Positions 1 to 5,728 of a stretch of DNA of 6,295 bases are shown in pieces (the stretch's first letter is position 1; each line of letters opens with the position of its first letter). The notes under the pieces are model-generated. The model worked only from the letters and a program-made list of their open reading frames with translations. It made no database searches and was not told where the DNA came from. The stretch comes from JBBCJT01 sp037190665 (GTDB lineage Bacteria; Pseudomonadota; Alphaproteobacteria; Acetobacterales; Acetobacteraceae): positions 1 to 6,295 of the forward strand of contig JBBCJT010000091.1 in assembly GCA_037190665.1 (NCBI GenBank). The letters are read 5' to 3'. A program made the position numbers and the translations under genes.

Positions 1-128
1 GACAGGCGCTTGCGGCCCTTGGCGCGGCGGTTGGCGAGCACCTTGCGGCCGCCGACCGTCGCCATGCGGGCGCGGAAGCCGTGCCGGCGCTTACGGACAA
101 GCTTGCTGGGCTGGTAAGTGCGCTTCAC
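1..128 (-). CDS. rpmH: 50S ribosomal protein L34 (partial, C-terminus off left edge)
   Basis: This is the small, very basic protein L34 of the large ribosomal subunit. The minus strand reads M(V)KRTYQPSKLVRKRRHGF and continues with RARMATVGGRKVLANRRAKG and RKRLS, which is the full L34 signature. Forty-two codons plus two bases are visible. Alphaproteobacterial L34 is usually 44 residues, so only one or two codons and the stop lie beyond the edge. The start is GTG, because no in-frame ATG lies upstream and KRTYQPS must follow the initiator directly. A GGGGA Shine-Dalgarno-like element sits 7 nt before it. In most bacteria rnpA follows rpmH, so rnpA and yidC are expected to the left, which is inference. 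The gene is divergent from the patatin gene. Identity is near certain. Confidence 0.97.
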   Translation of the reverse strand, partial: MKRTYQPSKLVRKRRHGFRARMATVGGRKVLANRRAKGRKRL

Positions 129-135
129 GGCACGA

Positions 136-140
136 TCCCC
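136..140 (-). promoter_or_regulatory. Ribosome binding site of rpmH
   Basis: On the minus strand GGGGA is followed by 7 nt and then the GTG start codon. This supports GTG as the initiator, since the only nearby ATG (140-142, minus) is out of frame. Confidence 0.6.
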
Positions 141-205
141 ATTTGAATGACACAACGGCCCCACAGGGGCGTGCGCGAGCGGGTTCCCCCGTCGCGAGCG
201 CGGAC

Positions 206-235
206 CCTATAGGCATCCGGGTCGCCGAAGGTCAA
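206..235 (-). promoter_or_regulatory. Probable sigma-70-type promoter of rpmH
   Basis: On the minus strand the -35 box TTGACC (230-235, five of six consensus bases) is separated by 18 nt from the -10 box TATAGG (206-211, four of six). Transcription would start near position 199 and give a leader of about 70 nt before the GTG. Within that leader, GCCCC and GGGGC arms (158-162 and 166-170) flank a 3-nt loop and form a small hairpin. A strong housekeeping promoter is what a ribosomal protein gene should have. The boxes are seen in the sequence. Their use is inferred. Confidence 0.65.
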
Positions 236-269
236 CCGCCCGGCCTGCGGGTCGGGGTCGCGGTTTTGA

Positions 270-298
270 TTGACAGGCCCCTGCCTGCTCCCGACATC
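270..298 (+). promoter_or_regulatory. Candidate promoter of the patatin operon
   Basis: A perfect -35 box TTGACA (270-275) follows a short AT-rich stretch (TTTTGAT). At 17-nt spacing the -10 position holds GACATC (293-298), which matches the consensus at only two positions, so the assignment rests on the -35 box and the spacing. Transcription would start at about 304-307, on or next to the ATG at 307, implying a leaderless or nearly leaderless message. It diverges from the rpmH promoter, with 34 nt between the two -35 boxes. Confidence 0.4.
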
Positions 299-306
299 CT
301 CCCGTT

Positions 307-1371
307 ATGGTGCAACGCAGCATTTCTGCGCGGCCGCCGGTGGTGAACCTCGCCCTGCAGGGCGGCGGCGCGCATGGCGCCTTCACCTGGGGCGTGCTGG
401 ACGCGCTGCTGGAGGACGGCCGGCTCGCTTTCGACGGCATCTCCGGCGCCTCCGCCGGGGCGATGAACGCCGCGGTCCTGGCGCATGGCTGGCTGGACGG
501 CGGGCGGGACGGCGCGCGGGCCGCGCTGGACCGGTTCTGGCGCCGGGTCGCCGCCTCCCAGGCGCTCACACCCCTGCGCAGCGCGCCCTGGGAGCGCGCC
601 CTGTGGGGCCGCGACCTGACGTGGAGCCTCGCCTGGCAGGGATTCGACACCCTGCTGCGGCGGATGAGCCCCTACCAGCTCAACCCGTTCGACTGGAATC
701 CGCTGCGGGAGATCATCGGCGACACGCTGGATTTCGACCGTCTCCGGACCGCCGCGCAGCACCGGCTGTTCATCGCCGCGACCGATGTCGGCAGCGGCAA
801 GATGCGCGTCTTCACCGGCGAGGAGCTGAGCGCGGAGGTGCTGGTCGCCTCCGCCTGCCTGCCGCTGCTGTTCCAGGCGCCGGAGATCGACGGGCGGCGC
901 TACTGGGACGGCGGCTATGCCGGCAACCCGCCGCTCTGGCCGCTGGCCGAGGCCTGCGCGCCGCACGACATCGTGCTGGTCGAGGTGAACCCGATCAACC
1001 GGCCTGACCTGCCGGTGAACGCGCCGGACATCCTCAACCGCATGAACGAGATCGGCATGACCGCCCCGCTGCGCGGCGAGATCCGCGCGCTGGAGCACGC
1101 GCGGTCGCGCCCCGCCGCCCGGCCGGGCCTCGTCCGCCGCCTTGTCCATGCGTGGCGGGACGACGCGCCGGCGGGCCGGCCGCATGTCCACGCGATCCAT
1201 GACGAGGATGCGATGGCCTCCTATAATGTCTCGACCAAGTTCAACACCGAACTTCCCTTCCTCCACGAACTGAAGGCGCTTGGCGTGTCGGCAGCCCGGA
1301 CCTGGCTGGCGGAGCATTTCAACGACGTGGGCGTGCGCGATTCGGTGGATCTGCGCGCGCGGTATCTCTGA
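307..1371 (+). CDS. Patatin-like phospholipase family protein
   Basis: This is a predicted serine acyl hydrolase of the patatin family (354 aa), which releases fatty acids from phospholipids or related esters using a Ser-Asp dyad. All family motifs are present. The glycine-rich oxyanion loop GGGAHG is at residues 19-24, the nucleophile elbow G-A-S-A-G is at 47-51 (catalytic Ser49), and D-G-G is at 201-203 (catalytic Asp201). The segment ILNRMNEIGMTAPLRGEIRAL (about 242-262) resembles the conserved region after the catalytic core in bacterial patatins of this size. There is no signal peptide or membrane segment, so it is probably cytoplasmic or peripheral to the membrane. The first possible start, ATG, was chosen, although the 20 bases before it are pyrimidine-rich with no Shine-Dalgarno sequence. 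Its stop overlaps the next start by one base (TGATG), so translation is probably coupled. The true substrate is unknown. Some patatins act on storage polyester, but nothing here favours that. Confidence 0.92.
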   Translation: MVQRSISARPPVVNLALQGGGAHGAFTWGVLDALLEDGRLAFDGISGASAGAMNAAVLAHGWLDGGRDGARAALDRFWRRVAASQALTPLRSAPWERALWGRDLTWSLAWQGFDTLLRRMSPYQLNPFDWNPLREIIGDTLDFDRLRTAAQHRLFIAATDVGSGKMRVFTGEELSAEVLVASACLPLLFQAPEIDGRRYWDGGYAGNPPLWPLAEACAPHDIVLVEVNPINRPDLPVNAPDILNRMNEIGMTAPLRGEIRALEHARSRPAARPGLVRRLVHAWRDDAPAGRPHVHAIHDEDAMASYNVSTKFNTELPFLHELKALGVSAARTWLAEHFNDVGVRDSVDLRARYL

Positions 1372-2372
1372 TGCGCATCGCCGTGTTCGGCGCGGGCGCC
1401 ATCGGCCCCGCATGGGCGGTGCTGGCGCGCCAGCGCGGGCATGAGGCCGCGCTGTGGTCGCCGTCCGGCGCGGGACTTGCCGGCTACGCGGGCACGCTGC
1501 ACGCGGAAGGCGCCGTCGCGGCCAGCGTGCCGGTCGCCGCCGCGCCCGATCCCGCCACGGCGCTGGACGGGGCGGATGCGGCGGTGCTGGCGGTGCCCGT
1601 GCATGCGCACCGGGCGGTGATGGAACGCCTCGCGCCGGTGCTGCCGGCGGGGCTGCCGGTGCTGGTCGGACCCGCGCTCTCGCTTTCGGCGAGCTACCTT
1701 CACAGCCTGACTGGCGGACCCGTCATCGCGCTGGCGACCACGCCGATGACCGGCCGCCGCCTCGCGCCGGACCGCGTGCGCATCGGCGCCATCCGCGCCG
1801 GCGTGGATGCCGTCGCGCTGGGGATGGAGGCCGACGCGGCCGCCGGGCTGATCGCGGCGCTGACCGGCGTGCCGGCGACGATGCACGCCGATCCGCTGCT
1901 GCCGGCGCTGGCCAACGTGAACCCGCCCTTCCACGCCGCGCTGGCGCTGACCAACGTCACGCGCATCGAGCGCGGCGAGGCGTGGCCGCAGTACGAGATG
2001 ATGACGCCGGCAGTGTGCCGGCTGATCGCGGCGCTGGATGAGGAACGCTTGGCACTCGCGGCGCATCACGGGCTGTCCGTGACCTCCGCCGCCGCCCACC
2101 TGGCCCGCACCAACGGCATCGCGGAGGGATCGCTGCCCGCGATGTGCGCCGCCATCGTCGCCGCGCGCGCGCCGGTGCTCGGCCCCACCGCGATGGACAG
2201 CCGCTACGTCACCGAGGACGTCGCCTTCGGCCTGTGCTTCTGGCAGGTGCTGGCGCGCCGCGCGGGGGTCGCGATGCCGGCCATGGATGCGACCGTGGCG
2301 GCGCTGGACGTGCTGTGGGGGCGCAGCTTCGCCGCCGCGAACGACCTGCTCCCCGTGCTCGCATTCCCGTGA
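1371..2372 (+). CDS. NAD(P)-dependent octopine/nopaline dehydrogenase family protein
   Basis: This is a probable oxidoreductase of the opine dehydrogenase family (333 aa). Such enzymes reversibly join an amino acid and a 2-oxo acid by reductive condensation with NAD(P)H. The N-terminus is a Rossmann fold with G-A-G-A-I-G at residues 7-12. The C-terminal half has the family pattern: NPPFH with His188, then S-R-Y-V-T-E-D with Arg278 and Asp283, followed by GLCFWQVLARRAGVAMP. His188 and the Arg/Asp pair five residues apart match the catalytic and substrate-binding residues described for scallop octopine dehydrogenase and Arthrobacter CENDH. No acidic residue is obvious at the end of strand beta-2 (LWSPSG, 28-33), so cofactor preference is unclear. 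At 333 aa it is shorter than most characterised members (about 360-400). ApbA/PanE ketopantoate reductase is an alternative from the N-terminus alone, but the C-terminal motifs argue against it. It overlaps the patatin stop by one base. The substrate cannot be inferred. Confidence 0.82.
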   Translation: MRIAVFGAGAIGPAWAVLARQRGHEAALWSPSGAGLAGYAGTLHAEGAVAASVPVAAAPDPATALDGADAAVLAVPVHAHRAVMERLAPVLPAGLPVLVGPALSLSASYLHSLTGGPVIALATTPMTGRRLAPDRVRIGAIRAGVDAVALGMEADAAAGLIAALTGVPATMHADPLLPALANVNPPFHAALALTNVTRIERGEAWPQYEMMTPAVCRLIAALDEERLALAAHHGLSVTSAAAHLARTNGIAEGSLPAMCAAIVAARAPVLGPTAMDSRYVTEDVAFGLCFWQVLARRAGVAMPAMDATVAALDVLWGRSFAAANDLLPVLAFP

Positions 2373-2392
2373 GCGCATCCCATATTCCGGGC

Positions 2393-3811
2393 ATGGCGCC
2401 CCGCCGCAGCCTTTCCGCTCGACTCCTGTGGCTGACCGCCAGTTTCGTGCTGCTTGCCCAGGTGATGATCTTCATCCCCTCGATCGGGCGCGAGCGGCTG
2501 GACTGGCTGCGCAACCGCATCACCGAAGCGCATATCGCCGCGCTATCCGTTGCCGCCGCGCCGGACGGGATGGTGGATGACGCCACGCGGGACGAGCTGC
2601 TGCGCCTGACCGGCACCGAGGCGATCCGCCTGACCGAGCCGGGCCGATCCGTCCTCGCGCTGGAGCCGACGACCGCCGCCGCTGCCGACGACTCGGTGGA
2701 CCTGACGGAGGAGAGCTGGTTCGAGGGCATCGCGCATGCGCTGACCACGCTGGTGCAGCGCCGCGACCACCTGCTCAACGTGTCCGGACGGTCGCCGCTG
2801 CGCCCCGAGGTCAAGGTGCAGCTCCTGGTGCGCGAGGCGGCGCTGGCCCGCCACCTGCGGACCTTCGCCAAGACCATCGCCCTGCTGTCGCTCGCCATCG
2901 CAGCGGTGCCGGCGGTGGTCGTCTATTTGTCGCTGCACTGGCTGCTGGTGCGGCCGATGCGGCGCATCACCGGCTCCATCGCGGCCTTCCGCGCCGATCC
3001 GGAGCGGACCCCGCCGCTGGATGCCGGCAGCCTGCGCGGCCGCGACGAGATCGCGGTGGCGGCCGACGAGCTGGCGGGGATGCAGGCGGAACTGCGCGCC
3101 GCGCTGTGGCGCAACGCGCGGCTGGCGGCGCTGGGGACGGCGGTGGCCAAGATCAGCCACGACCTGCGGGGCAGCCTTTCGACGGCGCTGCTGATCGCCG
3201 ACCGGCTCGCCGGGTCGAGCGATCCGTCCGTGCGCCGCGCGGCGAGCACGCTCACCGGGTCGGTGGAGCGCGCCACGGGGCTGCTTCGCGGCACGCTCGA
3301 TTTCGTGCGGGAGGGCCCGCCGCCGGTGACGACGCGCCCGGTGGCGCTCGCCCCGCTGCTGGCCGATGCGGCACTTGCCGCGCCCGGGCTGACGCTGGCG
3401 GCCGACCTGCCGCAGGACGCGACGGTCGCTGCCGACCGCACGCAGATGCTCCGCGTGCTGGCCAACCTGGTCCGGAACGCCGCCGAGGCCGGGGCGCGGC
3501 GGGTGGACGTGACGCTGGAGCACGGTGCGGACGGCACGGCGATCCTGCTCTCCGATGACGGGCCGGGCCTGCCGGAGGCGATCCGCACCAATCTCTTCCG
3601 CCCCTTTGTCGCCGGCGGGCGGCGCGGCGGCACCGGGCTGGGTCTTGCCATCGTCCACGACCTGATGCGCGCGCAGGGCGGCGACATCACGCTGGTGGAG
3701 ACCGGGCCGCACGGTACGCGGTTCCGCCTGTTCCTGCCGGCGGCCGAGGTCCGGGCCGAGCCCGAACCGCCCGACAGCACCGTCGCCCCGCTCATCCCCC
3801 GCGCGGTCTGA
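2393..3811 (+). CDS. Membrane-bound sensor histidine kinase (HAMP, HisKA, HATPase_c)
   Basis: This is a two-component sensor kinase (472 aa from this start). A basic N-terminus (MAPRRSLSARLL) leads into membrane segment 1 (about 11-29). A periplasmic region of about 130 residues with no recognised domain follows, then membrane segment 2 (about 162-181) and a HAMP linker (about 183-235, conserved Pro188). The H-box ISHDLRGSLST contains phosphoacceptor His256. The ATPase domain shows the N-box NLVRNAAEA (Asn358, Asn362), the G1 box D-D-G-P-G (Asp389) and the G2 box G-G-T-G-L-G-L (412-418). All catalytic elements are intact. The first in-frame ATG after the previous stop was chosen because it places the basic segment and first membrane helix as usual. 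A GTG at 2369, in a GTGA four-base overlap with the upstream stop, is an alternative and adds eight residues. No response regulator is in the window, so partner and signal are unknown. The stop codon lies in a composite inverted repeat. Expression is probably coupled to the upstream genes. Confidence 0.92.
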   Translation: MAPRRSLSARLLWLTASFVLLAQVMIFIPSIGRERLDWLRNRITEAHIAALSVAAAPDGMVDDATRDELLRLTGTEAIRLTEPGRSVLALEPTTAAAADDSVDLTEESWFEGIAHALTTLVQRRDHLLNVSGRSPLRPEVKVQLLVREAALARHLRTFAKTIALLSLAIAAVPAVVVYLSLHWLLVRPMRRITGSIAAFRADPERTPPLDAGSLRGRDEIAVAADELAGMQAELRAALWRNARLAALGTAVAKISHDLRGSLSTALLIADRLAGSSDPSVRRAASTLTGSVERATGLLRGTLDFVREGPPPVTTRPVALAPLLADAALAAPGLTLAADLPQDATVAADRTQMLRVLANLVRNAAEAGARRVDVTLEHGADGTAILLSDDGPGLPEAIRTNLFRPFVAGGRRGGTGLGLAIVHDLMRAQGGDITLVETGPHGTRFRLFLPAAEVRAEPEPPDSTVAPLIPRAV

Positions 3812-3863
3812 TACCGCCGGGCCTTGCCGATGATCTTTTCATCGGCGAGGCGAACGGTATCGG
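3808..3863. repeat. Composite (nested) inverted repeat after the kinase gene
   Basis: The inner arms 3821-3833 and 3839-3851 form 13 pairs (one T-G wobble) around a 5-nt TCTTT loop. The core is GCCGATGA/TCATCGGC. The outer arms 3808-3816 and 3855-3863 add nine pairs (one wobble), built on GATACCG/CGGTATC. An internal loop of CCGG against GAA separates the two sets of arms. The element includes the kinase TGA (3809-3811). No T-run follows on either strand, so it is not a standard intrinsic terminator. A REP-like dispersed palindrome, a small mobile-element remnant or an mRNA 3'-end stabiliser are the possibilities. Confidence 0.85.
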
Positions 3864-3892
3864 CGCGCAGGGCTGGCGTGGCGGCTGCGCGC
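3863..3892. repeat. Second inverted repeat in the kinase-tam spacer
   Basis: Perfect 8-bp arms GCGCGCAG (3863-3870) and CTGCGCGC (3885-3892) enclose a 14-nt loop. The first base is shared with the outer arm of the preceding inverted repeat, so the two structures abut. Two exact palindromes follow before tam: CCGGGCCCGG (3909-3918) and TGGCGCCA (3931-3938). High GC content makes short GC palindromes common, but their packing with the first repeat is notable. Confidence 0.6.
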
Positions 3893-3955
3893 GCAATGAA
3901 GCCTCCTACCGGGCCCGGCTTGCGGCGCGGTGGCGCCAGGCGGATGGTCGCGTCC

Positions 3956-4732
3956 ATGTCCGACTGGAACCCCACGCAGTACCTGCGCTTCGACAGCGAA
4001 CGGCTGCGGCCGGCCATCGACCTCGTGGCGCGCATCGCCCACCCCGCGCCACGGATGATCTACGACCTCGGCTGCGGCACCGGCAGCGGCACGGCGATGC
4101 TGCGGGCCCGCTATCCGGCCGCGCGGATCGTGGGCGTCGACGGCAGCGCGGCGATGCTCGACCGCGCGCGGACGGAAGTGCCGGACGCGGAGTTCGTCGC
4201 CGCCGACCTCGCAGGCTGGTCCGCGCCGGAACCGGCGGACGTGATCTTCACCAACGCCGCCCTGCAATGGCTGCCGGACCATCCCGTCCTGTTCCCGCGC
4301 CTGCTGAAAAGCCTCGCCCCCGGCGGGGTGCTCGCGGTGCAGATGCCGGCGATGGACGCCGAGCCGATCCGGCGGCTGCAGGGCGAGACGGCATCGAACG
4401 GTCCGTGGCGGGAGATACTCGCGCCGCTGGTCGCCGCCGCGCCGCGCATCCTGCCGCCGCCCGACTATCGCGCCATGATCGCCCCGCACGTCGCCCGGAT
4501 CGACATGTGGGAAACCATCTACTGGCACGCGCTGCAGGGCGAGGACGCCGCGGTGCAATGGGCGCTCGGCACATCGCTGCGTCCGTTCGTGGATGCGCTC
4601 GCCGAACCGATGCGGAGCGAGTTCCTGGCCGCCTACGCGGCGGCGGTACGGCCGCACTACACGCCGGGGCCGGACGGGCGGACGCTGCTGCCGTTCCGGC
4701 GGTTGTTCCTGCTGGCGCAGGCGAAGGGCTGA
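3956..4732 (+). CDS. tam: Trans-aconitate 2-methyltransferase
   Basis: This cytoplasmic SAM-dependent methyltransferase (258 aa; E. coli Tam is about 252) methylates trans-aconitate. That compound arises spontaneously from cis-aconitate and inhibits aconitase. The N-terminus MSDWNPTQYLRFDSERLRPA closely parallels E. coli Tam. SAM-binding motif I, D-L-G-C-G-T-G, is at residues 37-43, with the ribose-binding acidic residue Asp62 in VGVDGS. The segment N-A-A-L-Q-W-L-P-D-H (100-109) and the later L-F-P and VLAVQMP stretches are also typical of Tam. ATG at 3956 was chosen because it gives the conserved MSDWNP start and has a GGATGG element 8 nt upstream. An in-frame ATG at 3944 would add four residues. 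It follows the kinase after a 144-nt palindrome-rich spacer, so it is probably transcribed separately or at a different level. It ends one base from the convergent EamA gene. Confidence 0.93.
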   Translation: MSDWNPTQYLRFDSERLRPAIDLVARIAHPAPRMIYDLGCGTGSGTAMLRARYPAARIVGVDGSAAMLDRARTEVPDAEFVAADLAGWSAPEPADVIFTNAALQWLPDHPVLFPRLLKSLAPGGVLAVQMPAMDAEPIRRLQGETASNGPWREILAPLVAAAPRILPPPDYRAMIAPHVARIDMWETIYWHALQGEDAAVQWALGTSLRPFVDALAEPMRSEFLAAYAAAVRPHYTPGPDGRTLLPFRRLFLLAQAKG

Positions 4733-4733
4733 T

Positions 4734-5630
4734 CTATCCCCGCGGACGCGTCGCGACGAAGATGCCGGTGACGATCAGCACGAAGCCGACCGCGTGGTAC
4801 GGCCGCACCGCCTCCCCCAGCGCGGGGATCGCGATCGCGGCGTTGGCGAGCGGGATCAGGTGCAGGAACGGCGCGGCCGCCTGCGGCCCGATCATGCCGA
4901 CCGCGGCGTTCCACGCGAGGTAGGCGCCGAGCGAGGCCGCGAGCGCCGTGTACAGCACCGCCCACAACGTGGTGGCGCTGGCCCGCAGCTTCACATCGTC
5001 CACCACCTGCTCGATCCCCGCGCCGATGGCGAGGATCGGCACGGCGAGCCCGATCAGCACCGCGAGCAGCGTCAGCCCGGGAAACCCGCCCGGCGGCAAT
5101 CGCCGCAGCAGCACGGTGTAGATGCCCCAGGACGCCATCGCCGTCAGGATCAGCGCATCGCCCGGGTTGAACCCATACGCGAGCAGCGAACCGGGATCGC
5201 CGCGCGCCAGCACCGTCGCCACGCCGGCGGCGGAGACGGCGAGCCCGCCAAGCTGCACCCCGCGCGGCCGTTCGCCATCCATCAGCCAGGCGAACAGCAG
5301 CACGAAGCCCGGGATCGTGCTGTTGGCGAGGGCCGCGTTGATCGACCCGGTCCAGCGCAGCGCGAGGTAGGCGACGGCGTTGAACACCACGAGCCCCGTC
5401 ACCGCGAGGCCGAGCAGCAGCGGCAGATGCGCGCGGATCAGCTTCCGCCGTGCGTACACATCGCGCCAGACGAAGGGCAGCAGCAGCGCACCCGCCAGCG
5501 CCCAGCGCAGCGCCGACAGCGCGACCGGCGGCACCTCGGCCCGCACGGCGCGTCCGAGGACGAAATTGCCGCTCCACAGGACCACCGCCGTCACCAGCAG
5601 CAGCGCTGCCCTCAGCGAAACACTCGTCAT
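4734..5630 (-). CDS. EamA/DMT-family membrane transporter
   Basis: This inner-membrane protein (298 aa) belongs to the drug/metabolite transporter superfamily. Its two EamA repeats (about residues 10-140 and 152-290) are together expected to give ten membrane helices. The first helix begins LRAALLLVTAVVLWSGNFVLG, with the W-S-G-N-F stretch common at the start of EamA repeats. The motif ALRWALAGALLLPF (about 40-53) and the duplicated architecture are typical, and the length fits the family (about 290-310). Members usually export amino acids, nucleotides or other metabolites. The substrate cannot be told here. The ATG at 5630 is the first possible start: the frame is open back to a TGA near 5697 but has no other start codon. 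No Shine-Dalgarno sequence lies at normal spacing. A stem-loop ends 14 nt upstream of the start, with a GAGGAGG run beyond it. The gene converges on tam with one base between stops and lies downstream of the OPT-like gene. Confidence 0.9.
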   Translation of the reverse strand: MTSVSLRAALLLVTAVVLWSGNFVLGRAVRAEVPPVALSALRWALAGALLLPFVWRDVYARRKLIRAHLPLLLGLAVTGLVVFNAVAYLALRWTGSINAALANSTIPGFVLLFAWLMDGERPRGVQLGGLAVSAAGVATVLARGDPGSLLAYGFNPGDALILTAMASWGIYTVLLRRLPPGGFPGLTLLAVLIGLAVPILAIGAGIEQVVDDVKLRASATTLWAVLYTALAASLGAYLAWNAAVGMIGPQAAAPFLHLIPLANAAIAIPALGEAVRPYHAVGFVLIVTGIFVATRPRG

Positions 5631-5644
5631 CGCCCGAACGTAGA

Positions 5645-5683
5645 GCGGGTTCGCCTGCGTCGTGGAGATGCAGGGGAACCCGC
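5645..5683 (-). other. Strong stem-loop in the EamA leader / OPT 3' region
   Basis: Perfect 8-bp arms GCGGGTTC (5645-5652) and GAACCCGC (5676-5683) surround a G-G mismatch, a 5-bp inner stem CCTGC/GCAGG (5654-5658, 5670-5674) and an 11-nt loop. It lies between the OPT-like stop and the EamA start, both on the minus strand. No T-run follows it on either strand, so it is not a canonical intrinsic terminator. It could be an mRNA processing or stability element, a factor-dependent terminator aid, or part of a structured EamA leader. Confidence 0.65.
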
Positions 5684-5728
5684 CCTGCCCTCCTCAGGAC
5701 GCAGGTCGTCCCGGACGCGACGGGCGCG

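Noticed and set aside
129..306. Possible chromosomal replication origin beside rpmH, as found in some bacteria.
   Set aside because: I saw no DnaA-box-like TTATCCACA and no AT-rich unwinding region in this spacer. It is explained by two divergent promoters.
232..1413. A 393-codon open frame on the minus strand opposite the patatin gene.
   Set aside because: The translation is Arg/Gly/Pro/Ala/His-rich with no domain, as expected of a shadow frame in high-GC DNA. The plus-strand frame has intact catalytic motifs.
1221..2378. A 385-codon minus-strand open frame opposite the opine dehydrogenase gene.
   Set aside because: Low-complexity Arg/His/Gly-rich composition and full overlap with a gene carrying Rossmann and catalytic motifs mark it as a shadow frame.
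2144..2392. Upstream extension of the kinase frame to an ATG at 2144.
   Set aside because: It would overlap the dehydrogenase by over 200 nt and add an Arg/Gly-rich stretch unlike a kinase N-terminus. The ATG at 2393 or GTG at 2369 fits better.
3808..3863. Intrinsic terminator for the kinase operon.
   Set aside because: The stem is strong, but no T-run follows it on either strand and its arms are nested in two sets, so a standard Rho-independent terminator is not supported.
2543..4035. Two long minus-strand open frames (2543-3712 and 2923-4035) opposite the kinase gene and spacer.
   Set aside because: Neither has recognisable motifs, and their residues track the GC-rich complement of the kinase codons.
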